64,000 bases of DNA from Pseudomonadota bacterium (lineage in GTDB: Bacteria; Bdellovibrionota; UBA1018; CAIMNF01): positions 434,001 to 498,000 of the forward strand of contig JAIXOQ010000005.1 in assembly GCA_027486675.1 (NCBI GenBank), read 5' to 3'. The position numbers were made by a program, and so were the translations under genes. A model generated the notes under the pieces. It was not told the origin of the DNA and ran no database searches. It was given only the letters and a program-made list of their open reading frames with translations. Shown piece after piece: positions 8,477 to 17,026 of the stretch; position 1 is the first letter of the stretch; each line of letters starts with the position of its first letter.

Positions 8477-9394
8477 ATGCAAAAAACAATAAAACACGAA
8501 ATTCGTATTGAGGGCGTAGGTCTTCATTCCGGGCGTTCAGCGCAGGTCTTGATTCAGCCAGCGGGTCCAAATTCTGGGATCTTCTTCGTTCGTAGCGACA
8601 TTCCGAACTCACCAAAAATTCCTGCAAGCTTTGACTGCGTGACCCAAACCCGCCTTGCCACTACTTTGGGCATCCGCGGTGTAGAGGTTTCAACTGTAGA
8701 ACATCTTTTAGCTGCGTTGAAATTGTCCGGTGTTGATAACGCTGTGATTTACGTCAATTCTCCTGAAGTTCCCATTTTAGATGGCTCGGCTCTTCCTTTT
8801 TTAGAAGCGATTCATGATGTGGGCACGGTGGATCAGCCGGTTGCTCGTCGGTATGCGCGCCTGGTTCGTGCAGTAGAAGTGATGCGTGATGGAAAAATTG
8901 CACGTATCGAACCATCAGATGTTCTTAAGATCGATGCAGTCGTGCGCTGGGATCACCCGATGATCGGCGAACAAAGACTTCATTTTGAACTCGGCAATGA
9001 CAGTCCCCTGAAGATTGCTTCCGCTCGTACTTTTGGTTTTTTTGAAGACGTAGAGGCGCTGCAGCGCATGGGGTTGGCTCGCGGCGGATCCCTTGCGAAC
9101 GCAGTCGTCTTAGATGAGACAGGTGTGATGAACCCTGAGGGCTTGCGCTTCAAAGATGAATTTGTGCGTCACAAAGTTTTAGATGCGATTGGTGACTTCG
9201 CACTGGCCCCGGTTTCTTTTGTTGGCCGCGTGAAACTTTACAAAGCGGGCCATGAATTGCACCGCGATCTAGTCCGCGCTATTTTCTCAGACGCCGCAAA
9301 TTTCGTGATCGAATCAGACGGCGCTCTGGTAGAAGGTCTTGCGATCGCAACACCTTGGGAAATCGCACCACTCGAGTGGGCTGAGTCTTACTAA
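8477..9394 (+). CDS. lpxC: UDP-3-O-acyl-N-acetylglucosamine deacetylase LpxC
   Basis: LpxC is the zinc enzyme that commits UDP-GlcNAc derivatives to lipid A synthesis. The protein begins QKTIKHEIRIEGVGLHSG, the conserved LpxC start. A GTG at 8465 would add four residues, but the ATG at 8477 fits homologues better. Zinc ligands are the His in STVEHLLAAL and the His and Asp in RHKVLDAIGDFAL; the family hallmark ILDGSALPFLEAI is present. At about 305 residues it is normal length. It stands alone as a lipid A gene, behind a sigma-54-like motif, and faces a convergent small gene. Confidence 0.95.
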   Translation: MQKTIKHEIRIEGVGLHSGRSAQVLIQPAGPNSGIFFVRSDIPNSPKIPASFDCVTQTRLATTLGIRGVEVSTVEHLLAALKLSGVDNAVIYVNSPEVPILDGSALPFLEAIHDVGTVDQPVARRYARLVRAVEVMRDGKIARIEPSDVLKIDAVVRWDHPMIGEQRLHFELGNDSPLKIASARTFGFFEDVEALQRMGLARGGSLANAVVLDETGVMNPEGLRFKDEFVRHKVLDAIGDFALAPVSFVGRVKLYKAGHELHRDLVRAIFSDAANFVIESDGALVEGLAIATPWEIAPLEWAESY

Positions 9395-9412
9395 AATACG
9401 AGCTCAGTTTTT
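9381..9412 (+). terminator. Weak intrinsic terminator candidate after lpxC
   Basis: CTGAG (9381-9385) pairs with CTCAG (9403-9407), followed directly by TTTTT. The 5-bp stem with a 17-base loop overlaps the end of lpxC, so it would be a weak terminator. Confidence 0.3.
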
Positions 9413-9980
9413 AGTGGAGCCCTTCCGCTCCCGAAGTTCCGCTATCAATGTCATATCCGCCGCGCTCAGGGATCCCATCGCTTTCGAAGTTTCTTGGATA
9501 GATCGCACTATTTTGCCCAAGTCCTACTCCGGTGGCTCCGCCTTTGGTCACCTGATGGCAGGTTTCTGACGCTGATCGTTCAGAGAGTTCTGATGGCACT
9601 TCGGCCTCATTTGCCGCGCGAGACTTGGCTTTAGCAGAAATAGACAAGAGTCGAACTACACCATCCTGTCTCAGGGTGATGTTGCCAAATTCAGTGCTAA
9701 TCCCAAGCGTTTCGGGACGATAGACTTCAGGCATATAATGAACTTTAGCCATTTTTAGTCCATCGCCATAGCCACTGAATATCCTTTCCTCGACTCCCTT
9801 TGCCGTGGTGAAAATGAACTCGTCGACAATAAACTCACGTCCTACTGGAAAGCTAAGGAAAGCGCCGTTTTTAAAATATAGGTCCATGAAATTATCGCTT
9901 GGTCCAGCATCCGAGTTTTTTACAAACCCCAGGACGATGAAAGTAATGACTATGGATCTTAAAGAATTCAAGCGAACCAT
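9411..9980 (-). CDS. Small secreted protein of unknown function
   Basis: The 189-residue product starts with a signal-like segment (SLRSIVITFIVLGFVKNSDAG). The mature part opens FMDLYFKNGAFLSFPVG and contains TEFGNITLRQDGVVRL, echoing FSNGSTLVIGG and TELGPAIITQDGVMQV in the 5184-6209 protein. The last 60 residues are Ser/Gly/Glu-rich and probably disordered. It is convergent with lpxC. The shared blocks suggest a small exported family, with this copy shortened. The function is unknown. Confidence 0.55.
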   Translation of the reverse strand: MVRLNSLRSIVITFIVLGFVKNSDAGPSDNFMDLYFKNGAFLSFPVGREFIVDEFIFTTAKGVEERIFSGYGDGLKMAKVHYMPEVYRPETLGISTEFGNITLRQDGVVRLLSISAKAKSRAANEAEVPSELSERSASETCHQVTKGGATGVGLGQNSAIYPRNFESDGIPERGGYDIDSGTSGAEGLH

Positions 9981-10139
9981 GCGAGACTCCTGGGCCCATG
10001 GGCCAGCGGAGTATTTAACTCAGAAAGAGCATAGCTGCAAGCAATCGGATTAATTGTAGTTTGTCTCTAAAACCGCCAGGCAGTTGAGGAGCGAATTGCT
10101 CGTTGCTGCTTCGACGAAGGGCGCGCACCCTAAAGAAAT

Positions 10140-11183
10140 ATGATCCCAACAAAAGGTTACGCAGCTCAGAACGCCACATCACCACTGACCCCCTTCACGT
10201 TTGAACGTCGCGACCCACGCGCGGACGACATCACTATAGAAGTCGATTTCTGCGGCATTTGCCATTCTGACATCCACACCGCTCGAAGCGAGTGGGGCCC
10301 AACCGCTTATCCATGCGTCCCAGGACACGAAATTGTTGGACGTGTAGTTCAGGTAGGAAAAAAGGTAAAACGCTTCAAAAAGGGCGATTTAGCAGGCGTG
10401 GGTTGTTTTGTGGATTCCTGTGGAAAGTGCAGCAACTGCAAAAAGAATGAACAACAGCTCTGCGAAAAACAAACCGCTTTCACCTACAACAGTATGGAAC
10501 TAGACGGGAAGACTCCAACCCAAGGCGGCTACTCCCGTCACATCACAGTGAAAGAGTCCTACGCGCTGAAGATCAAAAAGGGTCAGCCCCTCTCCCGCAT
10601 CGCTCCGCTGCTTTGTGCCGGTATCACGACTTACTCACCCTTGAAGCGTTACGGAGTAAAAAAAGGTCACAAAGTCGCAGTTGTGGGCTTAGGCGGTCTC
10701 GGGCATATGGCGGTGAAGATCGCAAAAGCGATGGGTGCAGAAGTAACAGTTTTCAGCACGTCTCCATCCAAACAACCGGATGCAAAGAAGCTCGGTGCTA
10801 AGCACTTTGCTTTATCCAAAGATCCCGCATCCTTTGAAAAGCGTGCTGGATATTTTGATCTCATTATCAACACAGTTTCGTCTAAACACGATCTGACTCC
10901 GTACTTAGAAGTGCTTAAGATCGATGGCACGATGGTCCTGGTCGGCGCCGCACCGGAACCAAGTGAAGTCTCAGCATTCGCTTTGATCTTTGGCCGCAAA
11001 AAACTCACAGGCTCATTGATTGGTGGAATCAAAGAGACGCAGGAGATGCTCGACTATTGCGCAAAGAAGAAGATTTTTGCCGATATCGAACTCATCCCAG
11101 CTGTCAAAATCAACGAAGCCTACGAGCGTACTTTGAAGAGTCAGGTGAAATATCGCTTCGTGATTGATGCAGCGACGTATTAG
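10140..11183 (+). CDS. Zinc-dependent NAD(P) alcohol dehydrogenase, YahK/cinnamyl-alcohol type
   Basis: This medium-chain dehydrogenase oxidises alcohols or, more likely in vivo, reduces aldehydes. The 347-residue sequence has the catalytic zinc region CGICHSDIH...PGHEIVG near residues 40-70, the four-Cys structural zinc site CGKCSNCKKNEQQLC, and the Rossmann motif GLGGLGHMAVKIAKAMGAE followed by STSPSK. Ser after that motif is typical of NADP-preferring members. The closest recognised relative is E. coli YahK. The substrate cannot be told from sequence. No Shine-Dalgarno is evident. Confidence 0.9.
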   Translation: MIPTKGYAAQNATSPLTPFTFERRDPRADDITIEVDFCGICHSDIHTARSEWGPTAYPCVPGHEIVGRVVQVGKKVKRFKKGDLAGVGCFVDSCGKCSNCKKNEQQLCEKQTAFTYNSMELDGKTPTQGGYSRHITVKESYALKIKKGQPLSRIAPLLCAGITTYSPLKRYGVKKGHKVAVVGLGGLGHMAVKIAKAMGAEVTVFSTSPSKQPDAKKLGAKHFALSKDPASFEKRAGYFDLIINTVSSKHDLTPYLEVLKIDGTMVLVGAAPEPSEVSAFALIFGRKKLTGSLIGGIKETQEMLDYCAKKKIFADIELIPAVKINEAYERTLKSQVKYRFVIDAATY

Positions 11184-11200
11184 TCGTTAAACTATCCAAG

Positions 11201-12190
11201 ATGCGTCTTTTGCTTCTTGGGTTCCTGCTGCTGCCACTCGTGTCCTTTGCCGATAACGCATCTTTAAACGTTCAGTCGCAGAAGGGTTCAGATGCTCTTT
11301 CAGGGCTAAAGCTTGAACCCAAAGTAACCGTCGAAGAGAAGGCCTATCGCATCTATGGGACTTTCAAGCTTGAGGGTTGGCAGCTGATCGTCGACCGAAA
11401 GACTCCCGTCGAACTAGACGAAAAGCTTCGCTTTGAGATCCTGCACCCGAAAGACTCACCCAATGGACTCGAGTTCGAGCTCACCGCTATTTCTCCTACC
11501 GGCAAAGTAAAGTCCAATATTATTCAAATTCAGGTGCAAAGGACGGTCTTGCTGGATGATGGTGAAGTTGCTGGCCGCTACACATTCAAGGCGGGCCTAT
11601 CTCTCACAAGCGTGAGTTATTCGCAGTCTGATTCACAAACCCTGTATCAGCTGACCCCTTCGCTGAAAGGTTCTGCACGCTATGTTTTGGTCCCTCATCA
11701 ATGGGATCTCGGCGTCAGTGGTTACACAACCACGCTGCCTCTGATTTCCAGTACATCTGCTGGCGCTTTGCTTTTTTACGGTCTGAACGCCAGAGCGGGC
11801 TATCGTCTGATTTTGCCTGAATATCCAGAGTGGGTTTTCACTTTCTCGGGTGGGCTCTATGTCCTATCTACCATTGGTCGCACCGATATTGGATATTCTG
11901 GAGTCTTTGGGCCGCAAGCATTCCCGTCAGCTCAGTACACCTTCAGTACAGGTGAAAAACTCGTTGGTTACCTTAAGTTTTCACCCGTAGCGACCGCAGT
12001 TTCAGAACTTCGTTTTGATAGTAATGAGTTCGCCTTTGGTTTTGATTTCACGCCGGTCGCACCGAAGGAGGGCTTTTTTGCGCAATATCCCATTTCTTAC
12101 GCGCTTGATTTTAGCTTCCTCAGTCTCAAGACTGGAAACCTTTCAGCATCCAGCCATACGGTCGGTGCTGGCGCAACGATCGCGTTTTAA
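11201..12190 (+). CDS. Putative outer-membrane beta-barrel protein
   Basis: The 329-residue product has a signal peptide (RLLLLGFLLLPLVSFA). A soluble N-terminal part of about 100 residues is rich in charged beta strands. From about residue 115 there are alternating aromatic/small strands typical of a barrel, ending in Phe (GAGATIAF), as expected for BAM-assembled proteins. It starts 17 nt after the dehydrogenase gene, so the two may be cotranscribed. Its stop overlaps that of convergent murA by 4 nt. The function is unknown. Confidence 0.65.
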   Translation: MRLLLLGFLLLPLVSFADNASLNVQSQKGSDALSGLKLEPKVTVEEKAYRIYGTFKLEGWQLIVDRKTPVELDEKLRFEILHPKDSPNGLEFELTAISPTGKVKSNIIQIQVQRTVLLDDGEVAGRYTFKAGLSLTSVSYSQSDSQTLYQLTPSLKGSARYVLVPHQWDLGVSGYTTTLPLISSTSAGALLFYGLNARAGYRLILPEYPEWVFTFSGGLYVLSTIGRTDIGYSGVFGPQAFPSAQYTFSTGEKLVGYLKFSPVATAVSELRFDSNEFAFGFDFTPVAPKEGFFAQYPISYALDFSFLSLKTGNLSASSHTVGAGATIAF

Positions 12191-13455
12191 TTCTCACGTT
12201 CTCTGTAGACCTCAGCGCCTAAAGACTTAAGCTTTAGGTGTAAATCTTCATATCCGCGATCTAAGTGATAGATCCTGCGGATCTTGGTTTCACCTTTTGC
12301 GGCGAGGGCCGCGATGATGAGGGATGCACTCGCGCGCAGGTCTGTTGCCATGACGATTGCCCCTTGAAGTGCTGAAGGGCCTTCGACATCGACATGGTTT
12401 CCACGAATGCGAAGTCTCGCTCCAAGACGGATCAACTCCGGCACGTGCATGAACCGATTCTCAAAGATGGTCTCTTCGATTTCAGAATGACCTTCGGCCT
12501 GGGTCAGTAGGGCCATGAGTTGTGCCTGCACATCGGTTGGAAATCCTGGAAAAGGCGCTGTTGTAATTTTCACAGGACTGAGTCCACCCCTGTTTGCGAC
12601 CTCAATACAATGATCCTGTGTCTCAGAGACCTGAGCACCAGCATCTCTAAGAACGCTGAGAACTGAAGTAAGAAATTCCCCAGTAATCTCTGCTGATACG
12701 TTCCCACCTGTGATCAACCCGGCCATCAGATAAGTGGCAGCTTCTATGCGATCAGGGATCACACGATGAGCCTTGGTCGGCCTGAGTTTTGCGCCCGTGA
12801 TGGTCAGCTTTGAGCTTCCCATTCCTTCAATTTTTGCCCCCATGCTGACCAGCAGCATCGAAAGATCTGTAATTTCGGGTTCGCGTGCAGCGTTGTGGAT
12901 GACAGAAGTACCAGTGGCTGCCGCACACGCCATAAGCGCAGTTTCTGTCGCGCCTACACTCGGGAATGGAAAATGAATTTCAGAGCCTAGAAAACCGCCG
13001 CTTTTAAGCGTTCCGTGGACATAGCCGTTTTCTAAATTGAAAGTGGCACCGAGTGCCTCCAAGGCCATGAGATGAAGATCCACGGGCCTTGCCCCAATCG
13101 CGCAGCCACCAGGAAGACTGACGCGCGCTTCGCCCACACGGGCAAGCAGTGGGGCAAGAATGAGAATAGAGGCGCGCATGGTGCGTACCAGGTCATACGG
13201 CGCTTCACAGGATGTGACCGCCGGACAGAATACAGAGACCGTTTTCTTAAGTTCGTTGAACTCCACTTCAGCACCAACGCCTTCAAGTAATCGCAGGGTC
13301 GTGTGGATGTCTGAAAGATTTGGAATATTTTCGAACTGAAGCTTCTTGTCGGTAAGCAGTCCTGCAAAGAGTAAAGGCAGTGCTGCGTTCTTAGCTCCAC
13401 TTAAGCTGACCTTGCCTGAAAGTCTTTGGCCACCCACAATCCGTAAACAATCCAT
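12187..13455 (-). CDS. murA: UDP-N-acetylglucosamine 1-carboxyvinyltransferase MurA
   Basis: MurA transfers enolpyruvate from PEP to UDP-GlcNAc, the first committed step of peptidoglycan synthesis. The 422-residue protein shows the GAKNAALP substrate site near residue 20 and the flexible loop GGCAIGARPVDLHL with the active-site Cys near residue 117. That Cys predicts fosfomycin sensitivity. It is the last gene of the rho-prfA-prmC-murA block, 51 nt after prmC. A perfect 17-bp dyad lies one base upstream of its ATG in place of a Shine-Dalgarno. Confidence 0.96.
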   Translation of the reverse strand: MDCLRIVGGQRLSGKVSLSGAKNAALPLLFAGLLTDKKLQFENIPNLSDIHTTLRLLEGVGAEVEFNELKKTVSVFCPAVTSCEAPYDLVRTMRASILILAPLLARVGEARVSLPGGCAIGARPVDLHLMALEALGATFNLENGYVHGTLKSGGFLGSEIHFPFPSVGATETALMACAAATGTSVIHNAAREPEITDLSMLLVSMGAKIEGMGSSKLTITGAKLRPTKAHRVIPDRIEAATYLMAGLITGGNVSAEITGEFLTSVLSVLRDAGAQVSETQDHCIEVANRGGLSPVKITTAPFPGFPTDVQAQLMALLTQAEGHSEIEETIFENRFMHVPELIRLGARLRIRGNHVDVEGPSALQGAIVMATDLRASASLIIAALAAKGETKIRRIYHLDRGYEDLHLKLKSLGAEVYREREN

Positions 13456-13456
13456 A

Positions 13457-13473
13457 CGAACTACGGTAGTTCG
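13457..13473 (-). promoter_or_regulatory. Perfect dyad abutting the murA start codon
   Basis: CGAACTAC (13457-13464), one base, then GTAGTTCG (13466-13473) form a perfect inverted repeat one base upstream of the murA ATG. In RNA it folds to a 7-bp stem with a 3-base loop covering the ribosome landing site; on DNA it could be an operator. Confidence 0.4.
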
Positions 13474-13506
13474 AAGGAAACAGTAAGGTCTACCCAGAAA
13501 AATTCT

Positions 13507-14334
13507 TTAGGGCTGATAACAGACCTTTAGGACGCGCGGGCGTCCAGTGAGATCCATACAGAGATGCGTTTCAAAGCCAAAATTGACGAAAATATCTGAA
13601 ATTTCAGATGCACGGTTGTGTGGGATCTCAAAGAATCCTGCCCCTTTCAAGATCACAAGTGATCTCAAATTTTTTGCCGCGTTCCTATAGAAAGAATTAA
13701 GATCCTCCCTCGAAAAAAGAGCTAACTCAGGCTCGTAAGCTGAAACCCCACGGCCGAGTTCATCGCTGAAAGTAAGATACGGCGGGTTTGAAACAATGAA
13801 ATCAAAAGGTCCGTGAGGCAAAAAAATCTCGAACTGTTCGCCCAAAGATTTTAAGAGCTCTAAACGCTCAAGGCGAATCCCGTGGAGTTCCGCATTTTGA
13901 TGCGCCACTTGCAAAGCACCGGTGCTGACCTCACTAGCGATCATCTTAAGTTTAGGTATTTCTAAAAGAAGCGAGAGCGAGATGCAGCCTGACCCAAGTC
14001 CCAGTTCCGCTCCACGTAAGGTTCGGCCCTTCGCCCAAGACAACACTTCGTTCACCAGGATTTCCGTCTCCGGTCGTGGAATCAAAACATCGGGAGTGAC
14101 TTTAAAATATCGGCCAAAAAAGGGCGCATCACCCAAGATGTATTGCAGAGGCTCCCCAAGCGCCCGTCGCCTCATGCGCGAAGTCAGTAATTCTAACTGA
14201 TCACCGGCAAGCTCCCGATCCCGCGTGAGTCTTTGTTCCGCGGGGGAAATCCCAAGGGTTTGTTCTAAGATTTGTTCGGCTTCATGAGCGGGGATGAATC
14301 GTTTCGTGAATGAGAGCCAATCACGCGCTTGCAT
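13507..14334 (-). CDS. prmC: Release factor glutamine methyltransferase PrmC
   Basis: PrmC methylates the Gln of the GGQ motif in release factors. The 275-residue protein has an N-terminal helical substrate-binding part, PQYILGDAPFFGRYFKV, the SAM-binding GLGSGCISLSLL and the catalytic NPPY motif (VSNPPYLTF). Its start overlaps the end of prfA, which encodes its substrate RF1, by 14 nt, so the two are translationally coupled. This is a common bacterial pairing. Confidence 0.94.
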   Translation of the reverse strand: MQARDWLSFTKRFIPAHEAEQILEQTLGISPAEQRLTRDRELAGDQLELLTSRMRRRALGEPLQYILGDAPFFGRYFKVTPDVLIPRPETEILVNEVLSWAKGRTLRGAELGLGSGCISLSLLLEIPKLKMIASEVSTGALQVAHQNAELHGIRLERLELLKSLGEQFEIFLPHGPFDFIVSNPPYLTFSDELGRGVSAYEPELALFSREDLNSFYRNAAKNLRSLVILKGAGFFEIPHNRASEISDIFVNFGFETHLCMDLTGRPRVLKVCYQP

Positions 14335-15397
14335 ACCCAGCCCGCTTCAATTCCTCGGTCTGATAATGCGTTTGCAGGGCATTTAAAAGATCGTCGACTC
14401 GGCCTTCCATGACATCAGGGAGTGAGTGAATCGTGAATCCAATACGATGATCCGTCAGGCGCCCTTGTGGGAAGTTGTAAGTGCGAATGCGTTCGCTGCG
14501 ATCCCCGGTGCCGACCATGCTGCGCCTTGCTTCAGTCTCAACGCTCTTCGCCTTGGCCTGTTCCACTTCAAGGACGCGAGAACGCAAAATTTTCATTGCT
14601 TTCGCCTTGTTCTTTAACTGCGATCTTTCATCCTGACACGCCACGACGGTGCCCGATGGAATGTGAGTGATCCGCACTGCAGAGTCCGTAGTGTTGACGC
14701 TTTGTCCGCCCGCGCCGCCCGACCTAAAAACATCAATGCGAAGATCGGCTGGGTTAATCTGCACATCGACTTCATCGGCCTCAGGCAGGATCGCCACGGT
14801 CACCGTGGATGTATGCACTCGCCCTTGGGTTTCAGTCTTTGGCACTCGCTGAACGCGGTGCACGCCGCCTTCATACTTCAAGCGGCTGTAGACCTTGGTC
14901 CCTTCGATAGAACCAATGATCTCTTTCACGCCTCCCATTTCAGCCTCACTCATCGATAAGATGTCGAATCTCCAGCCCTGGCGTTCTGAAAACCGTTGGT
15001 ACATGCGGAACAATTCGCCTGCAAACAATGCGGCCTCTTCACCGCCTGCGCCGGCACGAATTTCAATCATGATGTTGCGGTCGTCGTTTGGATCTTGTGG
15101 AAGCAGCAGGAGTTGAAGACGTTTTTTGACTGCCTCGATTTCAGGCTCAATTCGGCGCATTTCCTCTTTGGCCATGACCGAAAAGTCAGCATCCCCTGAA
15201 TCTAGAAGTTCCTTATTGTCGCGGTATTCAGCGTCGATGCGGCGATAGAGTCGAAACTCGTCCACGAGCTCCTGAAGGGCAGAATGCTCCTTGCTGAGTC
15301 GCCGAAGCTCCTCAGGGCGTTCCGCCAAGCTAGGGTCAGCCAGCTTGCCTTCTATTTCTAAGAAGCGGCTTTCAACGGCCGCTAGTTTATCGAGCAT
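14321..15397 (-). CDS. prfA: Peptide chain release factor 1
   Basis: RF1 recognises UAA and UAG and triggers peptide release. The 358-residue sequence has the PxT codon-recognition motif as PKT in RVQRVPKTETQGR, the GGQ motif in SGGAGGQSVNTTDSAVR and the conserved RIRTYNFPQGRLTDHR. PxT rather than SPF identifies RF1 and not RF2. It follows rho by 20 nt and overlaps prmC. Confidence 0.97.
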   Translation of the reverse strand: MLDKLAAVESRFLEIEGKLADPSLAERPEELRRLSKEHSALQELVDEFRLYRRIDAEYRDNKELLDSGDADFSVMAKEEMRRIEPEIEAVKKRLQLLLLPQDPNDDRNIMIEIRAGAGGEEAALFAGELFRMYQRFSERQGWRFDILSMSEAEMGGVKEIIGSIEGTKVYSRLKYEGGVHRVQRVPKTETQGRVHTSTVTVAILPEADEVDVQINPADLRIDVFRSGGAGGQSVNTTDSAVRITHIPSGTVVACQDERSQLKNKAKAMKILRSRVLEVEQAKAKSVETEARRSMVGTGDRSERIRTYNFPQGRLTDHRIGFTIHSLPDVMEGRVDDLLNALQTHYQTEELKRAGYASA

Positions 15398-15417
15398 AAA
15401 ATCCTAGAGCCGCGAAC

Positions 15418-16878
15418 TTAGCTGCTCATCGACTTGATGAATTCTTCGTTGGTCTTGGTGTTTTGCACTTTATCGAGCAAGAATTCCATCGCGTCCACCG
15501 TGTTCATCGGATGGAGGACTTTGCGTAAGATCCAGATCCGGTTGATCACTTCTTTTGCAAGAAGCAGTTCTTCTTTACGGGTGGCGGATTTATTGATGTC
15601 TAAGCAAGGGAAGATCCGTTTTTCCATCAGCTTACGATCCAGGTGGATTTCTGAGTTCCCTGTTCCCTTGAACTCTTCAAAGATCACTTCGTCCATTCGG
15701 GATCCAGTGTCCACAAGTGCAGTAGCGATGATGGTCAAGGAGCCACCTTCTTCAATGTTTCGAGCAGCACCGAAGAAACGTTTTGGCTTATGAAGTGCAT
15801 TAGAATCCACACCACCGGAAAGGATTTTTCCAGATGGAGGAACCACCGCGTTATAAGCGCGCGCTAAACGTGTGATCGAATCCAGCAAAATAACAACGTC
15901 GTACTTGTTTTCGACCAGGCGCTTTGCTTTCTCGATCACCATTTCCGCAACTTGGACGTGCCGGGAGGCTTGCTCGTCAAAGGTCGAGCTGATGACTTCG
16001 CCCTTCACAGAGCGTTGCATGTCGGTGACTTCTTCTGGACGTTCGTCGATCAGAAGAACAATCAACTTCACGGCTGGGTGATTGGTCGTGATTGCGTTGG
16101 CGATATCTTGCATGAATACAGTCTTACCTGCGCGGGGAGGTGCAACGATCAAACAACGTTGGCCCATTCCGAGTGGAACCATAAGGTCCAAAATTCGGGT
16201 GCTGTAGCCGGTAGGTTGATGTTCAAGCGTCAGTTTGCGCTGTGGGTAGAGCGGGGTGAGGTTATCGAACAGAACTCTTTCTGAGTTGAGTTCGGGTAAC
16301 TGGAAGTTCACTTGCTCGACTTTTAAAAGTGCAAAGTAACGTTCACCCTCTTTAGGTGCACGCACGGAACCGCTGACGGTATCCCCCGTGCGAAGTCCAA
16401 ATCGACGGATCTGGGAAGGGGAGACGTACACATCGTCAGGACCCGGAAGGTAATTGTATTCAGGGGCTCTTAAAAATCCGAAGCCATCGGGTAAGCATTC
16501 AACAACCCCGTCGGCGTAGATGTGTTCGTTTTTCTCTGCCTTGCGCTGAAGGATGGTGAAGATCAAATCTTGCTTGCGCATATTCCCTGCGTTTTCAACG
16601 CCGAGTGTGTGTGCCATCTCTACGAGCTCACTGATCTTGCTGTCCTTGAGTTGTTTCAAGTGCATGGAGGCGCGTTCATTGGGCGCCGCGTTCGATTCGT
16701 CAGTCGTTGGGTCGCTGCCCATCGGAGCCGCGCTCTCGGCTGCCTCGGCCGTCACTGGGGAGTCCTGCATTTCCATGCCGTCGTCGGTCATTGGAGCAGC
16801 CTGGCGTCTTCCTGCGCCTCCAGGACGTACTGGGTTACGTTTAATTGGTCGGCCGCTTTGCTGGTTGTTCATGGTCAT
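15418..16878 (-). CDS. rho: Transcription termination factor Rho
   Basis: Rho is the hexameric RNA-dependent helicase that ends transcription of untranslated RNA. The 486-residue protein is longer than the E. coli form because of an N-terminal extension of about 70 residues rich in Ala, Asp, Glu and Pro. Then come the Rho N-terminal domain ([20 protein letters not shown]), the cold-shock RNA-binding domain ([20 protein letters not shown]), Walker A APPRAGKT near residue 248 and Walker [18 protein letters not shown]. Two adjacent ATG codons could serve as start. It heads the minus-strand rho-prfA-prmC-murA block. Confidence 0.96.
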   Translation of the reverse strand: MTMNNQQSGRPIKRNPVRPGGAGRRQAAPMTDDGMEMQDSPVTAEAAESAAPMGSDPTTDESNAAPNERASMHLKQLKDSKISELVEMAHTLGVENAGNMRKQDLIFTILQRKAEKNEHIYADGVVECLPDGFGFLRAPEYNYLPGPDDVYVSPSQIRRFGLRTGDTVSGSVRAPKEGERYFALLKVEQVNFQLPELNSERVLFDNLTPLYPQRKLTLEHQPTGYSTRILDLMVPLGMGQRCLIVAPPRAGKTVFMQDIANAITTNHPAVKLIVLLIDERPEEVTDMQRSVKGEVISSTFDEQASRHVQVAEMVIEKAKRLVENKYDVVILLDSITRLARAYNAVVPPSGKILSGGVDSNALHKPKRFFGAARNIEEGGSLTIIATALVDTGSRMDEVIFEEFKGTGNSEIHLDRKLMEKRIFPCLDINKSATRKEELLLAKEVINRIWILRKVLHPMNTVDAMEFLLDKVQNTKTNEEFIKSMSS

Positions 16879-17026
16879 TTCAGGTTTCTTCGTGGGTTGG
16901 TTTTCATTCAGGAATTAGAGCTGTCAGAAAATTGTGATTTTTGAGTTTGATGAGGCTTGCGAAGCTTAACTGGTCCGCTATTAGAGTCACGATTAACAAA
17001 AGCGATTAGGTGAGTAAAGGCATTTT

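Noticed and set aside
9993-10004. 12-bp palindrome GGCCCATGGGCC upstream of the dehydrogenase gene
   Set aside because: It overlaps a gene-free leader with no other signals; a lone restriction-site-like palindrome of this length can arise by chance.
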